From positions 1 to 60,827 of the forward strand of contig CALCJK010000019.1 in assembly GCA_937967455.1 (NCBI GenBank): a stretch of 60,827 nucleotides of DNA, read 5' to 3'. Below the pieces are notes generated by a model. That model was not told where the DNA came from. It ran no database searches and saw nothing but the letters and a program-made list of their open reading frames with translations. A program made the translations under genes and the position numbers. The first letter of the stretch is position 1; each line of letters begins with the position of its first letter. Source of the stretch: an uncultured bacterium (GTDB taxonomy: Bacteria; Bacteroidota; Ignavibacteria; UBA10030; BY39). Shown one piece after another: positions 9,249-17,720 of this stretch.

Positions 9249-9866
9249 ATGCAAAGATATGATAATACATACTGTATCATTCTTGCAGCTGGTGAATCTG
9301 CTCGTATGGGATATCCAAAAGCCCTCTTGAAATTTCAAAATACTTCTTTTCTTGAACATTTGATAAATCTTATTAAATCTGCTGGTATTTTAAATCTGAT
9401 AGTTGTTTTAGGATATGATGCAGAAAAAATTGTAGATTTATTAAATTTAGAAAAAATTAAGAAAGATTTAAATATAAAATTTTTGGTTAATAAAGATTAT
9501 CAGAAAGGGCAATTATCTTCGGTTCAGACAGCAATTCGAGCACTTCCCAAAAATGTTGAGGCTATAATTTTATTACCTGTCGATAGGCCCTTAATTTCAA
9601 AAGATATTGTGAAAAAAATCTTGGAAAAATATTTTGAAACTAAATCAAAAATTGTAATTCCAACTTTTGAAGGTAAAAGAGGTCATCCAGTATTGTTTTC
9701 ATCAACTGTGCTTAATGATTTAATGAATGCACCTCTTGATATCGGAGCTCGTTATGTTGTCTGGAATAATTCGGCAGATCTGATAGAGGTCCCTACCATG
9801 GATTCCGGGATTTTAATAAATATTGATACACCTGAAGATTATAAAAAATATATAATGGAAGATTAA
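9249..9866 (+). CDS. mocA: Molybdenum cofactor cytidylyltransferase (MocA/CoxD-like NTP transferase)
   Basis: The 205-residue protein begins with the NTP-transferase signature LAAGESARMGYPKALL (residues 12-27) and has the metal-binding LLPVDRPLI near residue 115. These features match MocA, which attaches CMP to molybdopterin to give the cytosine dinucleotide form used by xanthine-dehydrogenase-type hydroxylases. It is followed after two bases by xdhC, the usual partner in insertion of mature cofactor. A purine-catabolic molybdenum hydroxylase is the expected client, but no such large subunit lies in the window. A broader nucleotidyltransferase role cannot be excluded from sequence alone. Confidence 0.85.
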   Translation: MQRYDNTYCIILAAGESARMGYPKALLKFQNTSFLEHLINLIKSAGILNLIVVLGYDAEKIVDLLNLEKIKKDLNIKFLVNKDYQKGQLSSVQTAIRALPKNVEAIILLPVDRPLISKDIVKKILEKYFETKSKIVIPTFEGKRGHPVLFSSTVLNDLMNAPLDIGARYVVWNNSADLIEVPTMDSGILINIDTPEDYKKYIMED

Positions 9867-9868
9867 CA

Positions 9869-10930
9869 ATGGAAAATATATATAAAAAACTTGTGGACTA
9901 TCTTGAAGCCAATCATAAAGCAATGCTAGCAACAATAATATGGACTTCTGGTTCTACACCAGCGCCAGCACAATCAAAAATGTTGCTTTCAATCAACGGT
10001 GAGAGAATTGCTGGTACAATAGGTGGAGGATGTATAGAAGGTGATATTATGCACAGGACTGCTGCACTTGAGGATAAGAACAAAGCTACAATTTTATATT
10101 TTGAACTGGATGAAGTTGAGAAAGAATCAGGCTTAATATGTGGCGGTTCACTAAAAGTATTACTGGAGCCAATAACTCAGGATTTTATAGAATTATTTAG
10201 TATTTTAAGCAAAAGAATTGAACAGGGGCAAAATAGTGTTCTTGTCACTGAATATTTAGAAGAACAGCCAACTATTAAAAACCTCTTTGATGAAAATTTT
10301 TCTTTACTTTGCGGTAAATCAATAAGTAAAGATTTAAAGATTGAATCACCATTTCTCAAACAAGTTACATATATTCTGCAGCAAAAGGATTCGCTTTATA
10401 TCTTTGAGCCAATAGAAGGTAAGATTCCGCTATTCGTCTTTGGAGGTGGTCATGTTGGTGCGGCAATTTCAAAGTTTGCAAGCAGTTGCGGTTTTTCAGT
10501 TACCATAGTTGATGACAGAACTGAATATACTGATAAAATAAAATTTCCTGAAACTGATCGAACAATTTGTTTACCATTTAGAGATATATCAGATGAAATT
10601 GGAATAAATGAAAATTCATTTGTAATTATAGTAACTCGAGGACATTCGTTTGATGAGTTAGTACTTGAAAAAGTTATTAACTACGATCCAAAATATATTG
10701 GAATGATTGGAAGTAAAAAGAAAGTAATTGTTACCTACCAACATTTAATAAAAAAGGGAATCAGTAAAGAAAAACTAAAAAAGGTATATGCGCCAATTGG
10801 CCTCGATATTGGTGCAGTATCTGTAGACGAAATTGGTATAAGTGTAGTTGCAGAGCTAATAAAAGTTCGTAGAAAAGAAACAGCAGAATGTGTTGAGCAT
10901 AAAAAGCTAAAAAATATACCAGAAACCTAA
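9869..10930 (+). CDS. xdhC: XdhC/CoxI family molybdenum-hydroxylase maturation protein
   Basis: The 353-residue protein has both parts of the XdhC family. The N-terminal XdhC_CoxI domain has TIIWTSGSTPAPAQSKML (from about residue 22) and GTIGGGCIEGDIM near residue 50. The C-terminal Rossmann domain has FVFGGGHVGAAISKFAS near residue 190 and GMIGSKKK near residue 275. XdhC proteins bind sulfurated molybdenum cofactor and deliver it to xanthine dehydrogenase. It sits two bases after mocA. Its stop codon overlaps the stop of the convergent EamA gene. Length is greater than a CoxI-only protein and near that of two-domain XdhC. Confidence is high for family and lower for the identity of the client enzyme. 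Confidence 0.88.
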   Translation: MENIYKKLVDYLEANHKAMLATIIWTSGSTPAPAQSKMLLSINGERIAGTIGGGCIEGDIMHRTAALEDKNKATILYFELDEVEKESGLICGGSLKVLLEPITQDFIELFSILSKRIEQGQNSVLVTEYLEEQPTIKNLFDENFSLLCGKSISKDLKIESPFLKQVTYILQQKDSLYIFEPIEGKIPLFVFGGGHVGAAISKFASSCGFSVTIVDDRTEYTDKIKFPETDRTICLPFRDISDEIGINENSFVIIVTRGHSFDELVLEKVINYDPKYIGMIGSKKKVIVTYQHLIKKGISKEKLKKVYAPIGLDIGAVSVDEIGISVVAELIKVRRKETAECVEHKKLKNIPET

Positions 10931-11811
10931 CAAAGAAATAAAATTGCTACGCCTGTAACTGCTATAATTGCACCCGCTAAAGATCTAAATGAGATTGTTT
11001 CTTTATGAAAAAATTTTAAAAGTGGAAGCATAAGAACGGGAACTAACGCCATAATTGTAGCCGCTATTCCTACCTTTGAAAATTCAATAGCAATCATACT
11101 AAGTGTTATTCCAAGAAATGGTCCAAGGAACGAACCTAATAGTGTATATTTAAATGCAATTTTATCTTTTTTCATTGCTGTAATAGGATTTTTAAACCTT
11201 CCTGATAGGATTGCAAGTGGTGTTAAAGTAATAATTCCGGCTACAATTCTTATGAATGCAGCGATAAATCCATTTATCTCACCTTCGGTAAACGCAAATT
11301 TTGCAAATATGAGCGAAATACCCTGACCAATTGCTGCAAGTAAAGCAAAGAGGTATCCTGATTTCAAAATGTTTCTTGATTCTGAAGTTTTTCTTTCTGT
11401 TACAACAAAAATAATCCCGGTGATTGTTATTATCATACCCAGCAAATCTAATAGCGATAAACTTTCTGATAAAAAGTAAAATGCAATAATTGCACTCACA
11501 GCAGGAGATAAGGACATAAATAGCATTGTTAATCGTGCACCCAGGCATTGATATGCTTTAAATAAAAATGTATCACCTAGAGTTAGTCCAATAAAACCAC
11601 TGAGCATAAGATAAAATAACTGATAAGATTTGATGCCTACGCTGAATTGTAATAATATTATTGTTATTAGAAAAAATATTGCTGCAATCCAGAGCCTGAG
11701 CACATTTATTGTTACTGAACCAACTCTTCTGGTTGCTTCAGCGAAAGATATAGAAGAACCAGACCAGCAAATTGCAGTTACAAGTGCAGCAAATTCTCCA
11801 ATTACACTCAT
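10927..11811 (-). CDS. EamA/DMT-family permease
   Basis: The 294-residue protein is almost entirely hydrophobic, with about ten predicted membrane segments in two homologous halves, the EamA (drug/metabolite transporter) arrangement. The N-terminal half contains a proline-glycine-rich LMLSGFIGLTLGDTFLFKAY and the second half ends with a hydrophobic repeat close to the C-terminus. It is the last gene of the minus-strand run that begins at 16854 and lies 3 bases after the glcD-like gene. DMT proteins move small metabolites such as amino acids, nucleobases or nucleotide sugars; here a product of the neighbouring lactate/methylglyoxal genes or of purine breakdown would be reasonable, but nothing in the sequence fixes the substrate. 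Confidence 0.8.
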   Translation of the reverse strand: MSVIGEFAALVTAICWSGSSISFAEATRRVGSVTINVLRLWIAAIFFLITIILLQFSVGIKSYQLFYLMLSGFIGLTLGDTFLFKAYQCLGARLTMLFMSLSPAVSAIIAFYFLSESLSLLDLLGMIITITGIIFVVTERKTSESRNILKSGYLFALLAAIGQGISLIFAKFAFTEGEINGFIAAFIRIVAGIITLTPLAILSGRFKNPITAMKKDKIAFKYTLLGSFLGPFLGITLSMIAIEFSKVGIAATIMALVPVLMLPLLKFFHKETISFRSLAGAIIAVTGVAILFLC

Positions 11812-11814
11812 TAT

Positions 11815-13212
11815 TTAAAATATCTTTCCAGGGTTTAAAATATTATTGGGGTCGAATAACTTTTTAATTTTTTTCATTATTTGTATCTCGGCTTTGGATA
11901 AAGCAATTGGTAAAAATTTCTTTTGTGAATATCCTATCCCGTGTTCCCCGGATATTGTTCCACCCAAAGACACAGTCAATTTAAATATATCTCTAATTGC
12001 TTTATCTAAATTATCGTTCCATTCTCTATCGCTCAAATTTTTTTTCAATATGTTTATATGAATATTCCCATCCCCAGCGTGGCCATAACATATTGAAGTA
12101 ATTCCATACCTATTACAAATTTCTTTTACACCTTTCACTAATTCTGGTAGTTTAGTGCGTGGGACGACTGTATCTTCTTCCTTATATGCAGAGATTGATT
12201 TAACAGCTTCACCAATACTTCTTCTTAGATCCCATAGGTTCTCAACTTTTTGGCGATCCTCAGCAAGTACTATCTCCCCAACATTGAATTTCTCTAACAC
12301 CTCAGCAATTGTTTGAATCTCTCTATCAATAATATCTTCATAATTGCCATCCACTTCAATTAACAAATGAGCTTCCATATCGCTGTTAGGAAATTTTTTA
12401 TCTAATTTCTCTTCAGCTGCTTTTATTGCAGATTTTTCAATAAACTCAATTGCAGCTGGCGTTACACCTACCTGAAAAATTTTTGCTACTGCTGATACAG
12501 AATCCTCTATTGAATTGAATCCAGCTAATAATACCTTTTTGTACTTTGGAAGGGGAATTAATCGTACAGTTATTTTTGTGACTATTCCTAAAGTCCCTTC
12601 GCTTCCGATAAATAATTGTGTTAGATTATATCCTGTTACATTTTTTAAAGTTCTTGCACCAGTATTAATTATTTTTCCGTTTGGGAGTACTACTTCGAGT
12701 GCCAATATATAGTCCTTTGTTACGCCGTATTTAACTGCATGTGGACCACCTGAATTTTCAACAATGTTTCCACCCAGCATACAGCTGCCTCTTGATGCTG
12801 GATCAGGAGGATAGTATAATCCAAGTTTTTCAACTTCTTCCTGAAATTTTTGAGTAATAACACCTGGTTCAACCACAGCTTGAAAATTTTTCTCATCAAT
12901 CTGAATTATTTTATTAAATTTTTCCATCGAAAGGCAAATTCCACCATAAACAGGCAAAGCTCCACCTGATAATCCAGTACCTCCACCACGAGGTGTTACG
13001 GGGATTTTAAATTTGTTGGCTAATTTCATTAATTTAGAAATTTGCTCAATTTCAGATGGCTTTACCAAAACTTCTGGAGGAAAATTATAATCCTCCGTTT
13101 CATCACTACCATAAATTTTTAATGTTTCTTGATCAGTGAATAAGTTCTCTCTTCCAACAATGGATTCGATTTTTTTTAAAACTAATGTATTAATTTTGTT
13201 ATAACTTTTCAT
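11815..13212 (-). CDS. FAD-linked 2-hydroxyacid dehydrogenase (GlcD / D-lactate dehydrogenase type)
   Basis: The 465-residue protein has the PCMH-type FAD-binding core: VTPRGGGTGLSGGALPVYGG near residues 72-91, DPASRGSCMLGGNIVENSGG near residue 137 and GSEGTLGIVTKITVRL near residue 208. The C-terminal FAD-oxidase domain includes YGHAGDGNIHIN near residue 380 and SGEHGIGYSQKKF near residue 425. These are the marks of GlcD/D-lactate dehydrogenases, which oxidise glycolate or D-lactate and pass electrons to a quinone or flavoprotein. With methylglyoxal synthase two genes upstream, D-lactate derived from methylglyoxal is an attractive substrate. GlcE/GlcF-type partners are not seen, favouring a single-subunit form or unlinked partners. 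Confidence 0.85.
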   Translation of the reverse strand: MKSYNKINTLVLKKIESIVGRENLFTDQETLKIYGSDETEDYNFPPEVLVKPSEIEQISKLMKLANKFKIPVTPRGGGTGLSGGALPVYGGICLSMEKFNKIIQIDEKNFQAVVEPGVITQKFQEEVEKLGLYYPPDPASRGSCMLGGNIVENSGGPHAVKYGVTKDYILALEVVLPNGKIINTGARTLKNVTGYNLTQLFIGSEGTLGIVTKITVRLIPLPKYKKVLLAGFNSIEDSVSAVAKIFQVGVTPAAIEFIEKSAIKAAEEKLDKKFPNSDMEAHLLIEVDGNYEDIIDREIQTIAEVLEKFNVGEIVLAEDRQKVENLWDLRRSIGEAVKSISAYKEEDTVVPRTKLPELVKGVKEICNRYGITSICYGHAGDGNIHINILKKNLSDREWNDNLDKAIRDIFKLTVSLGGTISGEHGIGYSQKKFLPIALSKAEIQIMKKIKKLFDPNNILNPGKIF

Positions 13213-13229
13213 GTTTTTGAAATTTATTA

Positions 13230-14939
13230 TTAATAACCTATTGCTTTTGCATCGGGATTTCTGAAATCTGAGCCGCCATATCTTATTTTTGTTTCAGGAT
13301 CTATCATTATTGCTTCAACATCTCCGATATATGGGAAATTTTTGCTAAAAATTTCGAAACTGTGTCCTTTTAATTCAAGGGATTTTCTTACATCTTCTGC
13401 GAGCCCAAAGGCTTCAAACTTTACTACATCAGGTAACCATTGATGATGAATTCGTGGTGCATTTATAGCTTGCTGTAGATTCATTCCATGGTCAATTACA
13501 TTGATTATAACCTGTAATACTGAATTTATAATTGTTGGTCCACCTGGACTACCAAGTGCAAGATAAACTTTCTCATCTTTTAGAACAATTGTTGGCGTCA
13601 TCGACGACAAAGGTCTCTTATTTGGCTCTATTACATTTGCTTCTCCTTGTATAAGTCCATAAATGTTCGGATGACCAGGTTTAATTGTAAAATCGTCCAT
13701 CTCATTGTTCAATAGAAATCCAGCTTCCTTAACGACTGCACCACATCCGTAACTTCCGTTTAATGTATATGTATTTACTACAACGATTCCATTCTCATCA
13801 ACTACTGTAAAATGTGTTGTTTCATGTGATTCATTTAAATATAGATCGATGTTTTGAATTGATGAACTTGGTGTTGCATAATTTGTATCAATAGAATGTG
13901 CAAGTTGATAAGCATATTCTTTTGATATTAAAGTGTTCACAGGAATTTTTATGAAATCAGGATCGCCAAAATATTTTGCTCTATCATAAAAAGCTCTTTT
14001 CATTGCCTCAATTATCAGGTGATATTTTCTAGAAGAGTTATGTTCGTAGTTTTTTAAGTCAAAATTTTCCAGTATGTTCAGCATCTCAATTAATATTGTA
14101 CCTCCCGAGCTTGGAGGTGGCATGGTTATGATTTTATAATTTCTATATATTCCAACAAGTGGTTCTCTAATTTTAGCTTTATAGTTTTTGAGATCTTCAA
14201 GTGTGATGATTCCACCATTTTCTTGAATATCTTTTACAATCAAATGAGCAGTTTTCCCTTCATAGAAATCTTTTGCTCCATACTTTTGTATTCTTTTGAG
14301 TGTTTGTGCTAAATCAGGTTGCTTTAAAATTTCGCCTTCATTATAAAAATTATTGCCTTTATGAAATATTCGGCGACTTTCAGAAAAATTGAAAATTGGA
14401 TTTGTAGAATCTCTTAGTTGTCGTGCTAAATTAGAGCTTACTGGAAATCCATCCTTTGCTAATTTAATTGCTGGTTCAAGTAATATTTCCCATTTCAATT
14501 TTCCGAACTTTTGATGAGCCAGTTCAAAACCTGCAACTGTTCCAGGTGTTCCCACTGCTTTATATCCAATCACAGACGCATCTTTAATTGGTTCTCCTTT
14601 TTGATCTAAGTACATCTCGCGATGCGAAGCCATTGGTGCAGTTTCTCTGTAATCTATTGCAAATGTCTCTCCGTTTGGCATACAAACTAACATAAAACCT
14701 CCCCCGCCAATATTTCCAGCATTTGGATAAGTTACTGCAAGTGCAAATCCTATAGCAATTGCTGCATCGATAGCATTACCACCTGATTTGAGAATTTCAA
14801 TTCCTGCTTCCGATGCAAATTCTGTTGCTGAAGCAACCATCCCTCTCTTGGATTTTACAGGTGAGGGAAGTTGTGCTTGTGTGTATATGAAACAAGTAAA
14901 TATTAAAGTAATGTAAATTATTATCTTACTTTTTCTCAT
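13230..14939 (-). CDS. ggt: Gamma-glutamyltranspeptidase precursor
   Basis: The 569-residue Ntn-hydrolase precursor starts with a signal peptide (hydrophobic residues 6-20 ending near TQAQ), so the enzyme is exported. The autocleavage site is the ETTHFTVVD segment; Thr374 would become the N-terminal nucleophile of the small subunit, leaving about 373 residues for the large chain and 196 for the small one. LNNEMDDF follows near residue 410, and [10 protein letters not shown] and GSPGG near residues 460-480 build the substrate pocket. GGT removes gamma-glutamyl groups from glutathione and related peptides outside the cytoplasm. Its start overlaps the stop of mgsA by 4 bases, indicating coupled translation. 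Confidence 0.92.
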   Translation of the reverse strand: MRKSKIIIYITLIFTCFIYTQAQLPSPVKSKRGMVASATEFASEAGIEILKSGGNAIDAAIAIGFALAVTYPNAGNIGGGGFMLVCMPNGETFAIDYRETAPMASHREMYLDQKGEPIKDASVIGYKAVGTPGTVAGFELAHQKFGKLKWEILLEPAIKLAKDGFPVSSNLARQLRDSTNPIFNFSESRRIFHKGNNFYNEGEILKQPDLAQTLKRIQKYGAKDFYEGKTAHLIVKDIQENGGIITLEDLKNYKAKIREPLVGIYRNYKIITMPPPSSGGTILIEMLNILENFDLKNYEHNSSRKYHLIIEAMKRAFYDRAKYFGDPDFIKIPVNTLISKEYAYQLAHSIDTNYATPSSSIQNIDLYLNESHETTHFTVVDENGIVVVNTYTLNGSYGCGAVVKEAGFLLNNEMDDFTIKPGHPNIYGLIQGEANVIEPNKRPLSSMTPTIVLKDEKVYLALGSPGGPTIINSVLQVIINVIDHGMNLQQAINAPRIHHQWLPDVVKFEAFGLAEDVRKSLELKGHSFEIFSKNFPYIGDVEAIMIDPETKIRYGGSDFRNPDAKAIGY

Positions 14940-15397
14940 AATCTGGCTCTATAACTATCATAATCTGGAATTAGACGTTCATATTCGCTATTCATTAGTG
15001 GTGAGCTGATTATAAAATCAGCAGTTGCTCTATTACAGGCAACTGGTATATTCCAGACAACTGTTAATCTTAGAAGTGCTTTAATATCCGGGTCGTGCGA
15101 TTGTGGTTCGAGTGGATCCCAGAAAAAAATAAGAAAGTCAATTTCACCTTCAACAATTTTTGCCCCAATTTGCTGATCGCCTCCAAGAGGTCCACTTTCA
15201 AGCTTTTTAATCTTGATTCCCAATTCAGTTTCTATAAGTTTCCCCGTTGTGCCAGTTGCATATAAATGATGTTGTGATAGAAGGTCTTTATTAAATCTTG
15301 CCCACTCTATTAAATCATTTTTTTTGTTATCGTGTGCAACGAGTGCAATTTTCTTTAATGGTTTTAGTAGCGACTTTTTCATTTTTACGGTATTCAT
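14936..15397 (-). CDS. mgsA: Methylglyoxal synthase
   Basis: The 153-residue protein matches MgsA throughout: [17 protein letters not shown] near residues 17-33 (first catalytic Asp), [13 protein letters not shown] near 46 with the phosphate-binding [18 protein letters not shown] near 66 carrying the second catalytic Asp, and [14 protein letters not shown] near 91-104. It converts dihydroxyacetone phosphate to methylglyoxal and phosphate in the cytoplasm, relieving sugar-phosphate build-up when phosphate is short. Its first four bases overlap the stop of the upstream esterase gene and its stop overlaps the ggt start. A second in-frame Met at residue 6 is an alternative start. Confidence 0.93.
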   Translation of the reverse strand: MNTVKMKKSLLKPLKKIALVAHDNKKNDLIEWARFNKDLLSQHHLYATGTTGKLIETELGIKIKKLESGPLGGDQQIGAKIVEGEIDFLIFFWDPLEPQSHDPDIKALLRLTVVWNIPVACNRATADFIISSPLMNSEYERLIPDYDSYRARL

Positions 15398-16854
15398 TTT
15401 ATCATTATACCTTTTTTAGTTTCCACATAACTATCTGTTTCGAGTCGAAAAAATACAACTCCTGAGCTTAAATTATGACTCACTTTTTGAGTGTCAAATT
15501 CTAATGTATGATTTCCTTCATTTAAATTTTTATTCACCAAGGTTATTAGTTCCTGACCAAGTAGATTAAAAATTTTTAATTTTACCTGTGATGGTTTTGT
15601 TAATAAAAAACTAATATTTGTAGTAGAATTAAATGGATTGGGATAGTTCTGGTGTAGTTTAAATTGAATTTTACCTTCGGAATTTTTAATTGAGCTGCTA
15701 GTTGCTGGAAAAATATTTTCAAGAATAATATCAATTGTTGCACGCCAAAGACCCCAACTATGACCTTCTGGAAACTCAGCAGAAACAAATTCGTAACCTT
15801 TGCTTAAACAAGAGTCACGAAAATTTCTCATGTTGGTGAAAAGTGATTCATAGCTTCCCCAGATCGATACAAATTTTATATCTTTCTTTTCTCCATGCAG
15901 AATTAAATTATATGCTTCATAATTATTTGGTTGGAATGCGGCAGAATGAAGTCCACAATTTCCAAAAATATCTGCATGATTGTAGCTAATTAGAGCAGAT
16001 ATGTTACCACCATACGAATCTCCCATAACCAATCTTTTACTCGCTGATTTAATTGTATTAAAAGTACTATCTATATATGGTACAAGTTCAGATACAATGA
16101 ACAATCTGTATTGATTTCTTTTTGAAAAAGCATATTCTTCGTTTCGGTTATTAGGTTTTACAAAAACGCCAATTAATGATTGGATTTTATTGCTGTCTAT
16201 TAAGTTGTCCAAAATATTAATTGCACTTGCAAGTGAAATATATTCTGCACCGTCTTGAAAATAAACTGTTGGATAACCTTCATTGGTGCTGTCGTAATCT
16301 GGTGGTAAATAAATTTGAATTTGGTAAGTTCCGTTTAAAATGTTGCTGAAGAAATTTTTTTGTACAACTTTGCCATGCTTGATATTTGGTTTATATTTTA
16401 TTTCCCAAGGTTGTACATAACCAGGCATTGCAAGTTCTGAATTAGGTCCAAATCCACCTGAAATTTGATTGGGATTTTCTGGATCCAGTATCCAGTTTGT
16501 TCCATTAATTACAAATTTATAATCGAGTCGAGCGTTGAGTTCAAAAGACTTCGATAGATAAAAGAAATTTGTACCATCAATTTTAATCATCGGATGTGCG
16601 TTTGGTGACCAGCTGTTGAAGTCGGATGCCACATTTACGCTTGTAGCTGCACCTCTGTAAATGAAGTTTGCAGTGTTACTTTCGATGAATGGTATACCCT
16701 GAGTTCTGGCAAATGTAATGAAACTATCAATGACTGTATTTTTCTCTTCAGGTGTAACAGCTGTATTAACGCGGTTGAGAAAATTCTGAAAATTTGTTTG
16801 TGCAAAGATTTGTGAAGAAAATAACAATCCTAATATAATTTTGAGTATTTTCAT
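15394..16854 (-). CDS. Secreted esterase with CBM48-like domain and type IX secretion sorting domain
   Basis: The 486-residue protein has an N-terminal signal peptide (residues 1-18). An early-set/CBM48-like beta domain follows ([20 protein letters not shown] near residue 63). A Fes/esterase-D type alpha/beta hydrolase domain has nucleophile Ser in VMGDSYGGN near residue 279 and a probable catalytic His in PEGHSWG near 365. The C-terminal 80 residues form a sorting domain with [16 protein letters not shown]. The protein is therefore probably exported by the type IX system and either released or anchored. Enterochelin-esterase-like hydrolases of this kind often attack ester-linked decorations of polysaccharides or siderophores; the substrate is unknown. 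It heads the minus-strand run ending at 10927. Confidence 0.85.
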   Translation of the reverse strand: MKILKIILGLLFSSQIFAQTNFQNFLNRVNTAVTPEEKNTVIDSFITFARTQGIPFIESNTANFIYRGAATSVNVASDFNSWSPNAHPMIKIDGTNFFYLSKSFELNARLDYKFVINGTNWILDPENPNQISGGFGPNSELAMPGYVQPWEIKYKPNIKHGKVVQKNFFSNILNGTYQIQIYLPPDYDSTNEGYPTVYFQDGAEYISLASAINILDNLIDSNKIQSLIGVFVKPNNRNEEYAFSKRNQYRLFIVSELVPYIDSTFNTIKSASKRLVMGDSYGGNISALISYNHADIFGNCGLHSAAFQPNNYEAYNLILHGEKKDIKFVSIWGSYESLFTNMRNFRDSCLSKGYEFVSAEFPEGHSWGLWRATIDIILENIFPATSSSIKNSEGKIQFKLHQNYPNPFNSTTNISFLLTKPSQVKLKIFNLLGQELITLVNKNLNEGNHTLEFDTQKVSHNLSSGVVFFRLETDSYVETKKGIMIK

Positions 16855-16924
16855 GTTTTTTCGTTTAAGATAAAAAATTAATATATAAAATGAAAAGATT
16901 TTAATTCGCCTAAAGCTTTCAATA

Positions 16925-16956
16925 TTTGTCTTTCCGATAATTTTTACATAAATTTA
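16925..16956 (+). promoter_or_regulatory. Candidate Bacteroidota-type promoter for tRNA-Val and pyr operon
   Basis: TTTG (16925-16928) and TAAATTTA (16949-16956) are separated by 20 bases, fitting the TTG-N20-TAnnTTTG pattern of the group with one mismatch in the last position. The tRNA 5' end lies 22 bases downstream. Pattern match only. Confidence 0.4.
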
Positions 16957-16977
16957 GGTCAGGAATTTTGTCCAAAT

Positions 16978-17051
16978 GGGCGGTTAGCTCAGCTGGTCAG
17001 AGCGCACGGTTCACATCCGTGAGGCCATAGGTTCAAGTCCTATACCGCCTA
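16978..17051 (+). tRNA. tRNA-Val (anticodon CAC)
   Basis: A complete cloverleaf can be folded. The acceptor stem GGGCGGT pairs with ACCGCCT (first pair G-U). The D arm is GCTC/GAGC, and the anticodon stem CACGG/CCGTG encloses loop TTCACAT with anticodon CAC at 17012-17014. The T arm ATAGG/CCTAT holds loop TTCAAGT. The discriminator base is A and CCA is not encoded. It reads GUG codons. The gene lies only 15 bases upstream of the PyrR-binding loop of the pyr operon, so it probably shares a transcript with it. Confidence 0.95.
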
Positions 17052-17065
17052 CTAAAACCTTTAAT

Positions 17066-17088
17066 CCTATCCAGTGAGATAGGAAAGG
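17066..17088 (+). promoter_or_regulatory. PyrR-binding RNA hairpin (anti-antiterminator) in the pyr leader
   Basis: CCTATC (17066-17071) pairs with GATAGG (17078-17083) around the hexaloop CAGTGA, followed by AAAGG. The TCCAGTGAG core and a CNGNGA hexaloop are the conserved features of PyrR-binding loops as described in Bacillus. It lies upstream of a terminator that directly precedes pyrR, as expected for UMP-dependent attenuation. The sequence match is seen; binding is inferred. Confidence 0.7.
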
Positions 17089-17126
17089 AAATTATGAAAT
17101 GTCAAACTTTAAATATTAACAATCTA

Positions 17127-17171
17127 AAATGCCTCTTTTTCTGAAGTGGAAAGAGAGGCATTTCTATTTTT
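17127..17171 (+). terminator. Attenuator terminator immediately upstream of pyrR
   Basis: AAATGCCTCT (17127-17136) pairs with AGAGGCATTT (17154-17163). The stem can be lengthened inward to about 14 pairs, the loop is CTGAAGTGG, and CTATTTTT follows. The pyrR ATG begins on the very next base, so this can only be a regulated leader terminator or the pyrR start must be reached by read-through. Confidence 0.8.
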
Positions 17172-17720
17172 ATGAAGATAAAATCTAAAATACTTGATGC
17201 AGAGAGTTTAGAAAGAACTCTTAAGCGACTTGCCCACGAGATAATTGAAAAAAATCGTGGAATATCATCCCTCGCTATTGTTGGTATTAAAACCAGAGGT
17301 GAATTTCTTGCAAAAAGGATTCTCCAGCTTATAAATTCGATTGAAAACGGTAATGTTTTGCTTGGTACTCTCGATATCACATTATATCGTGATGATATTA
17401 GGCAAAAGAGGTTAGAACAACCTGAATTAAAAGGCACTGAGATAAATTTTGATATCACAGATAAAGATATTGTGCTGGTGGATGATGTGCTTTATACAGG
17501 TCGTACTGTCAGAGCTGCAATGGATGAGTTAATGGATCTTGGTAGACCAAAAACAATTCAGCTTGCTGTTTTAATTGATAGAGGACATCGTGAACTTCCA
17601 ATCCGTGCCGATTATGTGGGTAAAAATGTTCCAACCTCTGAAACTGAGGAGGTAAAAGTTTTATTAAAGGAATGCGATAACGAAGATGCAGTATTCATAA
17701 TTGAGAGAGAATTTGTATGA
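17172..17720 (+). CDS. pyrR: PyrR, bifunctional pyr operon attenuator / uracil phosphoribosyltransferase
   Basis: The 182-residue protein has the phosphoribosyltransferase fold with the PRPP loop DIVLVDDVLYTGRTVRAA near residues 97-114 and the conserved N-terminus KSKILDAESLERTL. LIDRGHRELPIRADYVGKN near residue 136 is typical of PyrR. PyrR binds the leader RNA in the presence of UMP and promotes termination; many versions also make UMP from uracil. The first gene of pyrRBC, it lies directly behind a matching leader hairpin and terminator, which supports autoregulation. The ATG follows the T-tract without a Shine-Dalgarno sequence; alignment of the N-terminus to the family supports this start. 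The pyrB start overlaps its stop by 4 bases. Confidence 0.94.
   Translation: MKIKSKILDAESLERTLKRLAHEIIEKNRGISSLAIVGIKTRGEFLAKRILQLINSIENGNVLLGTLDITLYRDDIRQKRLEQPELKGTEINFDITDKDIVLVDDVLYTGRTVRAAMDELMDLGRPKTIQLAVLIDRGHRELPIRADYVGKNVPTSETEEVKVLLKECDNEDAVFIIEREFV

Noticed and set aside
17096-17165. An antiterminator pairing in the pyr leader.
   Set aside because: I could find only short interrupted complementarity between the 3' side of the PyrR hairpin and the terminator's 5' arm; it needs a folding calculation.
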